From an uncultured Burkholderiales bacterium (GTDB taxonomy: Bacteria; Pseudomonadota; Gammaproteobacteria; Burkholderiales; Burkholderiaceae_F): a DNA stretch of 5,913 nt. The notes under the pieces are model-generated. The model searched no databases, was not told where the DNA came from, and was given only the letters and a program-made list of their open reading frames with translations. The stretch lies in NCBI GenBank assembly GCA_903871435.1, contig CAIQGU010000125.1, positions 1-5,913 of the forward strand, read 5' to 3'. This document shows, in pieces, positions 1-5,601 of the stretch (positions are counted from its first letter, which is position 1; every line of letters starts with the position of its first letter). The translations under genes and the position numbers were made by a program.

Positions 1-317
1 GCAACTTGCTATCGAACGCCCTCAAATACAGCCCGGCGGGGTCCCCGGTAGAGATCCGGGTAACGGATTCCGATGATCCCCTCGCCCTCATCATCGATGT
101 TTCCGACCACGGCAAGGGTGTCGAGGCCCAGGTGCTGCCGCGGCTGTTCGAGCGCGGCAGCCGCGGCACCGAAGTGCGCACCGAAGGCAGCCACGGCCTG
201 GGGCTCTACATCGTGCGCCGGGTCATGGAACTGCACGCCGGCGCCGTGCAGCTGCGCGTCAATTCGGAACAGGGCACCACCTTCCGGCTGGTGGTAGAGC
301 AGTCCCGGGAGAACTAA
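1..317 (+). CDS. Sensor histidine kinase, C-terminal ATP-binding domain (5' end outside window)
   Basis: This is the C-terminal part of a two-component sensor kinase, which uses ATP to phosphorylate a histidine and passes the phosphate to a response regulator. The reading frame is open from the window edge (first full codon at position 3). The visible ~105 residues form the HATPase_c domain with its boxes in order: N box NLLSNALKYSP at the very start, G1 box DHGKG, F box LFERGSRG, and G2 box GSHGLGLYIV. The tail ELHAG...GTTFRLVV is also typical of the family. The dimerisation/phospho-acceptor helix, sensor and membrane segments lie outside the window, so the signal sensed cannot be inferred. 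A TTG at position 6 lies inside the N box and is not a start. The TAA stop (315-317) overlaps the stop of the convergent response regulator gene. That regulator is the obvious candidate partner, which is inference from adjacency. Confidence 0.93.
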   Translation, partial: NLLSNALKYSPAGSPVEIRVTDSDDPLALIIDVSDHGKGVEAQVLPRLFERGSRGTEVRTEGSHGLGLYIVRRVMELHAGAVQLRVNSEQGTTFRLVVEQSREN

Positions 318-1000
318 ACCAGCTTCAACGCCGCGCGGAACACATAGCCCACCCGCGACTTGGACTGCAAGGGCACGATGCTGGGCGTCGTGCGCTCGAT
401 GCGCCGGCGCAGCCGGTAGATCATGGCGTTGAGGCCGTCGGTGGCAGCGTCGTCCACCGTGCGCCCCAGGCGCTGCCGCAGGTGCTCGCGGCTGACCACT
501 TCGCCGTTGGCTTCCAGGAAGCACTCCACCAGCACCACGTCGGTATCGCTCAGGTCGACGCGCGCGCCATCGGGCGCCACCAGCTGCGCGGCGCGCCGGT
601 CGAGCTTCCACGACACGGCGGTCGGATTGGTGGTGGCGATGCGCCGCTGCACGGCCTTGATGGCCAGCGTGACCTGCTCGAACTGCACCGGCTTGGCAAG
701 GTACATGTCGGCGCCCGCGCCTATGGCCTGCTCGAAGACATCGGGCGCCAGGCGGCCGGAGGCAACCAGGAGACCGGAATCGCTGCGCCGTCGTATGACC
801 TTGATGAGGTCCACGCCGTCGATTCCCGGCAGCATGAGGTCAACCACGTAGAAGTCGTAGCCGTAGGCGTCGCTGTTGGCCAGCAGATCATTGCTGTCGG
901 CGAACACGTCGACGCGTATGCCCAGGTCGGACAGGTGCTGCGAGAGGTACTCCGTGTATTCGATATCGTCGTCGATCAGAGCGAGGTTTTTTGGCAGCAT
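314..1000 (-). CDS. OmpR/PhoB-family two-component response regulator
   Basis: A 228-residue DNA-binding response regulator of normal family length. Residues ~5-120 are the receiver domain. It shows the acidic pocket (IDDD, D10-D12), phospho-acceptor D54 in YVVDLMLPGIDG, Ser81 at the conserved Thr/Ser switch position, and K103 in LAKPV. Residues ~128-225 form a winged-helix DNA-binding domain, with LSDTDVVLVECFLEANGEVV, a recognition-helix region NAMIYRLRRRIE and a C-terminal wing SKSRVGYVFRA. The ATG at 1000 is the only plausible start: the receiver begins immediately after it and no start codon lies in frame just upstream. No good Shine-Dalgarno is visible; GAGTG, 11 bases before the ATG, is the nearest. 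The gene lies 147 bases downstream of the hyf-like operon on the same strand, so it may be read from that operon or from its own promoter. Regulation of that operon by this protein is possible but unproven. Confidence 0.95.
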   Translation of the reverse strand: MLPKNLALIDDDIEYTEYLSQHLSDLGIRVDVFADSNDLLANSDAYGYDFYVVDLMLPGIDGVDLIKVIRRRSDSGLLVASGRLAPDVFEQAIGAGADMYLAKPVQFEQVTLAIKAVQRRIATTNPTAVSWKLDRRAAQLVAPDGARVDLSDTDVVLVECFLEANGEVVSREHLRQRLGRTVDDAATDGLNAMIYRLRRRIERTTPSIVPLQSKSRVGYVFRAALKLV

Positions 1001-1011
1001 GATGGTTTGGA

Positions 1012-1050
1012 CACTCGGTGAGTGGTTATCACGAAATAGTAATCCGATTC
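1012..1050 (-). promoter_or_regulatory. AT-rich leader with candidate promoter/operator upstream of the response regulator
   Basis: The 147-base gap 1001-1147 has no gene. Its part nearest the regulator is clearly AT-richer than the surroundings. On the minus strand it contains TACTAT (1036-1041), a 4-of-6 match to a sigma70 -10 box, but no convincing -35 box at 16-18 bases. A small perfect inverted repeat, CACTC-3 bases-GAGTG (1012-1024), lies 11 bases upstream of the regulator start codon and could be a short mRNA hairpin or an operator half-site pair. The rest of the gap is GC-rich, and I see no hairpin followed by a T-run that would end transcription from the upstream operon. Confidence 0.22.
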
Positions 1051-1147
1051 AGGCCGGCGGTGGGTAATCTGCGCGCGACCACCGCGTTGACGAAAAGAAT
1101 GGTCTTGGTCAGCGCGCTCGCCTGCCGCCGGGCGGTGCGCGTCCGTT

Positions 1148-1666
1148 TCAGCGCAGCGCGTTCAGGATGCCGCGCAGGATGTCCAGCGGCGCCGGTGGGC
1201 ACCCGCTAACCTCGACGGCCACCGGCAGGATGTTGGCCACCCGGCCCCGGCTCGCATAGCTTTCGCCGAATACGCCGCCCGTGCAGCCGCAGTCGCCTAT
1301 CGCCACGACGCGCTTGGGGCCTGGCACAGCGTCCCAGGTGCGCCGCAGCGCTTCCTCCATGTGTGCCGATACGGGCCCTGTCACCAGCAGCAGGTCGGCA
1401 TGGCGCGGGCTGGCCACGAAACGTATGCCGATTCCCTCGATGTTGTAGTAGGGATTGGACAGCGCCTGCATTTCCAGCTCGCAGCCGTTGCAGGAACCGG
1501 CATCCACGGCCCGGATCGATACCGCGCGGCCCAGGATGGCGAGGATATCGCGCTGGATCGCATCGACAGCCGGATCCCCCGCGGTGGTGGCTCCCCCTGC
1601 AGGTTGCGGCGGCGCTTCGCTTATGGTGCCCACGCGCGCGATCTGCCTGAGGATGCGCCAGGTCAT
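1148..1666 (-). CDS. hyfI: HyfI/NuoB-like iron-sulfur small subunit of an Ehr-type complex
   Basis: A 172-residue NuoB-family subunit that carries one 4Fe-4S cluster at the junction with the large subunit. The ligand cysteines are all present: C59 and C62 in GSCNGCELE, C126 in GDCGCTGG, and C156 in GCPPAP. The CxxC spacing of the first pair is the hydrogenase style (HyfI/HycG) rather than the adjacent Cys-Cys of true complex I NuoB. Residues 1-16 (MTWRILRQIARVGTIS) are basic and amphipathic. They are followed by an Ala/Pro/Gly-rich linker (~17-35) before the conserved core from ~residue 48. No membrane segment or signal peptide is seen, so it should sit on the cytoplasmic side as part of the peripheral arm. 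Its ATG shares one base with the TAA stop of the large-subunit gene (TAATG), with AGGA just upstream, suggesting translational coupling. It is the last structural gene of the operon. Confidence 0.92.
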   Translation of the reverse strand: MTWRILRQIARVGTISEAPPQPAGGATTAGDPAVDAIQRDILAILGRAVSIRAVDAGSCNGCELEMQALSNPYYNIEGIGIRFVASPRHADLLLVTGPVSAHMEEALRRTWDAVPGPKRVVAIGDCGCTGGVFGESYASRGRVANILPVAVEVSGCPPAPLDILRGILNALR

Positions 1667-3333
1667 TAGAGATCCTGTCCCGAATAGCTCAAGTTGAACG
1701 ATTTGTTGATCAGCGGAAAGTCGGGAACGATGTTGCCGACCACCGCGTACTCAAGAACGGGCCAGTTCTGCCACGACGGGTCGTGGCAGTGCGCACGCCG
1801 TATGCATGCCTGCTCGTCCAGTTCCAGCGCCACCAGCACTTCGCCCCGCCATGCCTCGACCCAGCCAGCGGCGTGGCCACACGCCTGCGGCGCGCCCAGC
1901 GTCTCCAGCACGGGCCCGGCGGGCAGCAATTCGGTGATCGCGCGAATCAGGCGCAGCGATTCCGCGATTTCTTCAAAGCGCACGGCGACGCGGGCCGCGA
2001 CATCGCCGGCCGTGTACCGGGCGGCCCGGAAGGCCAGCTCGTGATACGGCTGGGCACCGACCTGAGCGCGCAGGTCACTTCCCACACCACTGGCACGTGC
2101 TGCCATTCCCGTAAGGTTCAATTGCCGTGCCAGCGCCGCCGGCACGCACCCGGTGCCGGCAAACCGGTCCTGCAGGCCGGCATGACCGTCGTAGATGGCC
2201 GCGAGGCGTGTCACTTCAACCCCCAGCGCCGCCGCATCTGCCGCCAGCCCACGCAGGGAGTCTGTGCCGGGGTCGGCACGCACGCCGCCGGGCACGATCC
2301 AGTCCATGAGCAACCGATGCCCAAAGACGGCGTGGTTCCTGCGCAGCCAGTCCTCGCGCAGCCGCGAAAACTGCGCCAGGCCAAAGGCAAAGCCGGCATC
2401 GTTGCCCAGCGCCCCGAGGTCGCCCAGGTGGTTGGCGACTCGCTCGCGCTCCAGCGCAAGCGCCCGCAGCCACACCGCCCGCGCGGGGGCCGTGGTGTTG
2501 CACAGCGATTCAAGCGCCGCGCAATAGGCCCAGCCGTAGCCTACGGTGGTATCACCCGAAATGCGCGCGGCCAGCTTTGCGCCCAGCAAAGGGTCCATGC
2601 CGGAGAAGCGCTTTTCGATGCCCTTGTGCGTGTAACCCAGGCGCTCCTCAAGACGCAGAACTTTCTCCCCGACCACCGAGAATCGGAAATGCCCGGGCTC
2701 GATGATGCCGGCGTGCACCGGACCGACGGCGATTTCGTGCACGCCTTCGCCTTCCACCGGCACGAAGAGATAGCGCTCGTCGTCGGTGGCAAATTGCAAA
2801 GCAGCATCGGCATCGATCCGCAGCGGGAAATAGTCACTTGGCCACGCCGCGTGCCGCAGCCAGGGCCGCCTGTCCACCGGCATTGCCGTGCCGCCATCCG
2901 GCGCCGTCGTCATGGCGTGCAGGCCGTTCAGGTCCGCCACGGCGCGCTGCATTCGGCTTGCGCAGGGGAAAATGCCAGCAAGGTCCGGGTAGTTCAGGGC
3001 TGCAGTTTTCACCGTGCCGGGTGTTGCGCCGTCGCCGGCCGGCGTGGCATTGCCGGCGAGGCCGGGGGACAGTGGCAGCGGCAGGTCCAGCCAGACCAGG
3101 ATTGCGCCGAGCGCATACGCACAGGCAACCGCATGGCCCCCGCCGGATCCGCGCCGGTCTATGCCCCACAGCGCAACCAGCCGGCCACCATTGGTCGCCA
3201 CGGCAGCTGCTGCAGCTTGCCATTGCGCGGCATCCACCTGCGCATGCACGACCGGTGCCGGGCCCTGCTGCTGTACGAACCGACAACCGAGACCGGCCAG
3301 CTCCGGCGGGATGATCGCGGCGTTCATCGGCAT
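1666..3333 (-). CDS. hyfG: HyfG-like NuoC-NuoD fusion large subunit lacking [NiFe] ligands (Ehr type)
   Basis: A 555-residue protein, close to the length of E. coli HycE/HyfG. Residues ~1-165 are a divergent NuoC-like domain, and ~170-555 are the NuoD/hydrogenase large-subunit domain, with VHEIAVGPVHAGIIEPGHF (199-217), LGYTHKGIEKRF (232-243) and the C-terminal FPLINKSFNLSYSG. In group 4 [NiFe]-hydrogenases the metal is held by an N-terminal CxxC and a C-terminal DPCxxC. Here the first reads RISGDT (257-262, Ser259/Thr262) and the second DPSWQN (518-523, Ser520/Asn523), so all four ligands are missing. The protein should not bind Ni-Fe or handle H2 in the known way; this matches the Ehr family. 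Start: ATG at 3333 has AGAGG seven bases upstream. The gene begins 42 bases after hyfF and overlaps hyfI by one base. The true reaction is unknown. Database labels of 'hydrogenase-4 large subunit' would be misleading. Confidence 0.93.
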   Translation of the reverse strand: MPMNAAIIPPELAGLGCRFVQQQGPAPVVHAQVDAAQWQAAAAAVATNGGRLVALWGIDRRGSGGGHAVACAYALGAILVWLDLPLPLSPGLAGNATPAGDGATPGTVKTAALNYPDLAGIFPCASRMQRAVADLNGLHAMTTAPDGGTAMPVDRRPWLRHAAWPSDYFPLRIDADAALQFATDDERYLFVPVEGEGVHEIAVGPVHAGIIEPGHFRFSVVGEKVLRLEERLGYTHKGIEKRFSGMDPLLGAKLAARISGDTTVGYGWAYCAALESLCNTTAPARAVWLRALALERERVANHLGDLGALGNDAGFAFGLAQFSRLREDWLRRNHAVFGHRLLMDWIVPGGVRADPGTDSLRGLAADAAALGVEVTRLAAIYDGHAGLQDRFAGTGCVPAALARQLNLTGMAARASGVGSDLRAQVGAQPYHELAFRAARYTAGDVAARVAVRFEEIAESLRLIRAITELLPAGPVLETLGAPQACGHAAGWVEAWRGEVLVALELDEQACIRRAHCHDPSWQNWPVLEYAVVGNIVPDFPLINKSFNLSYSGQDL

Positions 3334-3375
3334 GGTGAAGCCTCTGGTCGGCAGCCGGGTGTCATGTAACGGATC

Positions 3376-4845
3376 CTAGCCACCGATGAGCGCCGCTGCC
3401 TGGCGATACCAGTCGGCCAGGAAAGGCGGCACGTAGAGCCCCAGCATGAGTACCAACGCCAGGTGGAGGAACACGGGCAGCAGTGCGGGTGCGTGGCGCA
3501 CGGGCGCTAGGTTCGTGTCGCCGAAGCTCATTGCCTGCACCCGCGCAAATACTGCCGCAAAGGCCAGGCCCAGCGCCAGCAGCAGCACGGGGGCCGCCCA
3601 GGGCAGTTGCCGCATCGCGCTGGTGAGGATCAGGAATTCGCTGGTGAAAACCCCAAAGGGCGGTACACCCAGGATGGCGAGCGAACCCAGCAGGAGTCCC
3701 CAGCCCAGGGTCGGTCCGGCTTTGATGAGGCCGCGGATGTCGTCCATCATCTGCGAGCCCGCCCGCTGCGTGGCGTGCCCCACCGCGAAGAAGATGGCCG
3801 ATTTCGTCAGTGAATGCACGGTCATGTGCAGCAGGCCGGCAAAGTTGGCAACCGGACCGCCCAGGCCAAACGCAAAGGTCATCAGCCCCATGTGCTCGAT
3901 CGACGAGTAGGCGAACATGCGTTTGACGTCACGCTGGCGCTGCAGCAGGAACGCCGCCACCACCACGGACAGTATTCCAAAACCGACCATCGAGCGGGCC
4001 GGCAGGCCGTTGCCCATCGCGCCATCAGCCAGCACCTTGCAGCGCAGGATGGCGTAGAGGGCCACGTTGAGCAGCAGGCCGGAGAGCACGGCCGATATCG
4101 GCGTCGGGCCCTCGGCATGCGCGTCGGGCAGCCAGTTGTGCAGCGGCACCAGTCCTACTTTCGTGCCGTAGCCCACCAGCAAGAACACGAAGGCCAGCGC
4201 CAGTATGTGGGGTTCGAGCTGAGACTTCACGGCGACCAGGTGGGTCCAGAGCAGCGCGCCCTCGCCACCGCCAATCACCCGGTCAGCGGCAAGGTACAGC
4301 AGCAAGGTGCCAAAGAGCGCCTGGGCAATGCCGACCCCGCAGAGGATGAAGTATTTCCAGGCCGCCTCCAGGCTCGCTGGCGTGCGGTAGACCGAAACCA
4401 GCAACACGGTCGTGAGTGTCGCAGCTTCCATCGCTACCCACAGCACGCCGAGATTATTGGTGGTGAGGGCCACCAGCATCATGGCGATGAACAGCTGGTA
4501 CATGCTGTGATAAAGACGCATGCGCGGCCCGGTCATCTTGCCGCGATCGCGTTCGATGCGCATATACGGCCGCGAAAACAGCGCCGTGGTCAGGCCTACC
4601 AGCGCGGTCAGGGCAACCAGGAAGGCGTTGAGCGGATCGATGAAGAAGCGCTCGGCCAATACCAGCACGGGACCGCTCCGGACGACCTCGGCGGTGAGAC
4701 CCGCCGCCACCGCAAAAGTGAGGGCGCTGAAAGCCACGTTGATTTCCGGACCCCGGCGGCTGTGTCCCAGGAAGGCCAGCGCCAGTCCGCCACAGATTGG
4801 CACCAGAATGAGCAGGGCAAGCAGCAGGAGCGGGTCGGTGGTCAT
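3376..4845 (-). CDS. hyfF: HyfF-like antiporter-type membrane subunit (NuoL/M/N family)
   Basis: A 489-residue, very hydrophobic integral membrane protein of the Mrp antiporter/NuoL-M-N family, expected to move H+ or Na+ in the membrane arm. Conserved charged residues in helices are visible: E140 in VAMEAATL, K229 in GTKVGLVPLHNWLPDAHAEG, K309 in KRMFAYSSIEHMG, K348 in HSLTKSAIFFAVGH, and E403 in FTSEFLIL. These are the usual positions of the proton-relay Lys/Glu residues, so the channel looks functional. It has about 13-14 membrane segments and is slightly shorter than E. coli HyfF (526). The frame stays open upstream to 5016, but that extra 57-residue stretch translates the intergenic palindrome and part of hyfE, so the ATG at 4845 (MTTDPLLLLALLILVP, entering a membrane helix) is the real start. 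Its only SD-like motif (GAGGG) is 13 bases upstream, in the arm of the palindrome. Stop TAG; hyfG follows after 42 bases. Confidence 0.93.
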   Translation of the reverse strand: MTTDPLLLLALLILVPICGGLALAFLGHSRRGPEINVAFSALTFAVAAGLTAEVVRSGPVLVLAERFFIDPLNAFLVALTALVGLTTALFSRPYMRIERDRGKMTGPRMRLYHSMYQLFIAMMLVALTTNNLGVLWVAMEAATLTTVLLVSVYRTPASLEAAWKYFILCGVGIAQALFGTLLLYLAADRVIGGGEGALLWTHLVAVKSQLEPHILALAFVFLLVGYGTKVGLVPLHNWLPDAHAEGPTPISAVLSGLLLNVALYAILRCKVLADGAMGNGLPARSMVGFGILSVVVAAFLLQRQRDVKRMFAYSSIEHMGLMTFAFGLGGPVANFAGLLHMTVHSLTKSAIFFAVGHATQRAGSQMMDDIRGLIKAGPTLGWGLLLGSLAILGVPPFGVFTSEFLILTSAMRQLPWAAPVLLLALGLAFAAVFARVQAMSFGDTNLAPVRHAPALLPVFLHLALVLMLGLYVPPFLADWYRQAAALIGG

Positions 4846-4858
4846 GGTGCAGCGTTCA

Positions 4859-4903
4859 CCCTCACCCCGGCCCTCTCCCTCCGGGAGAGGGCCGGGGTGA
4901 GGG
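4859..4903. repeat. Perfect 21-bp-arm inverted repeat (dispersed intergenic palindrome type)
   Basis: Arms 4859-4879 and 4883-4903 are exact reverse complements of 21 bases each, separated by only three bases (TCC). The arm begins CCCTCACCCCGG and continues into CCCTCTCCC. As RNA this forms a very stable GC-rich hairpin. The pattern is the widespread proteobacterial intergenic palindrome whose chance translations read 'PHPGPLPEGEGRGE' and 'LTPALSRRERAGVR'; both appear here in minus-strand frames. It fills most of the 79-base gap between hyfE and hyfF, the largest gap between the structural genes. No T-run follows it on the minus strand, so it does not look like an intrinsic terminator. It may instead affect mRNA stability or translation of hyfF. 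No second copy occurs in the window. Confidence 0.9.
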
Positions 4904-4924
4904 CAGCAAGCCGCGGTCCAAGTC

Positions 4925-5599
4925 TCACGGCGCTTCCTTCCCGTCGTCGCGCATCTGCTCCAGATGCTGGATATCCAGGCTGTCGAACTGCTCGCGGATC
5001 TGGAACATGAAGACACTCAGGATCAGGACACCCACCAGTACGTCCAGGGCGATACCCAGTTCCACGATCATCGGCATGCCGTTGGTCGCCGCCGTCGCGG
5101 CAAAGAACAGGCCATTTTCCATGGCGAGGAAGCCGATGACCTGGGGTATGGCCTTGGCGCGCACGATCATCATCATGAAGGAGAGCAGCACGCAAGCAAG
5201 CGCGATGCCCAGCGTGGCCCGCGCCACGGAGGATGAAAGCTGCGAGATCGGCGTGGCCAGGTTGAAGGAAAAAACCACGAGCACGATGCCCGCCAGCATG
5301 GTCATGGGGATATTGAGCAGCGGTTCCACGTCCCAGCGCACGTTCATGCGGTCGATGATGCGGTGCAGCCCGAACGGTATGACGATCACCTTGAGAACCA
5401 GGGTGAGCGCAGCGGACACGTAAAGGTCCGGCTGCTGCGTGAGCCCGGCAACGGTGAGCGTGGCCAGTACGAGCGTCACGCCCTGCGCCGTGTACAGGTG
5501 CACCAGGCTCAGGATCCGCCGTTGCGAGATCATGCCAAAGGACACGATCAGCAGGATGGCCGCGTACAGGTTGATGCTTTGCTCGAGCAGCGCGCGCAT
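4925..5599 (-). CDS. hyfE: HyfE-like membrane subunit (NuoK-related)
   Basis: A 224-residue integral membrane protein matching the HyfE family (E. coli HyfE is 216 residues), whose C-terminal half is related to NuoK and MrpC-type small subunits. About six to seven hydrophobic segments are visible. Charged residues in membrane segments include K70 (LVLKVIVIPFGL), E161 in IGFLAMENGLFF (the NuoK-like glutamate) and E180/D186 in VELGIALDVLVG, likely part of the ion path linking the NuoH-like subunit to the antiporter subunit. The C-terminus (FDSLDIQHLEQMRDD) is hydrophilic. The ATG at 5599 is chosen because MRALLEQSINLYAAILLIVS is the family N-terminus. The open frame continues upstream, but only as a shadow of the preceding gene. 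The start follows the upstream stop after two bases (TGAGGATG), and a GGGGG run seven bases before it may serve as ribosome site. The gene ends with TGA, 79 bases before hyfF. Confidence 0.92.
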   Translation of the reverse strand: MRALLEQSINLYAAILLIVSFGMISQRRILSLVHLYTAQGVTLVLATLTVAGLTQQPDLYVSAALTLVLKVIVIPFGLHRIIDRMNVRWDVEPLLNIPMTMLAGIVLVVFSFNLATPISQLSSSVARATLGIALACVLLSFMMMIVRAKAIPQVIGFLAMENGLFFAATAATNGMPMIVELGIALDVLVGVLILSVFMFQIREQFDSLDIQHLEQMRDDGKEAP

Positions 5600-5601
5600 C
5601 C

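Noticed and set aside
9..611. A 200-codon minus-strand open frame across the kinase end and the regulator gene
   Set aside because: It is a shadow of two well-supported genes, with a low-complexity Arg/Ala/Gly-rich translation and no domain.
1087..1092. TTGACG as a plus-strand -35 promoter box
   Set aside because: No -10-like sequence lies 16-18 bases downstream (the region reads GC-rich), and no plus-strand gene follows.
1110..1147. GC-rich stretch after hyfI as an intrinsic terminator
   Set aside because: Short self-complementary pieces exist (CCGCC/GGCGG), but the loop would be only one base and there is no T-run on the minus strand.
1783..3369. A 528-codon open frame on the plus strand opposite the large-subunit gene
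   Set aside because: It is a shadow frame kept open by high third-position GC. Its translation is compositionally odd (rich in Arg, His, Gln, Gly) with no recognisable domain, while the minus strand encodes an unmistakable HyfG-like protein.
3814..5010. A 398-codon open frame on the plus strand opposite hyfF
   Set aside because: The predicted protein is rich in His, Gln and Arg without motifs, and it runs through the intergenic palindrome. The opposite strand has a clear antiporter-family protein.
4846..5016. A 57-residue N-terminal extension of hyfF
   Set aside because: It translates the palindromic repeat (PHPGPLPEGEGRGE) and the out-of-frame end of hyfE. The family N-terminus begins at the ATG at 4845.
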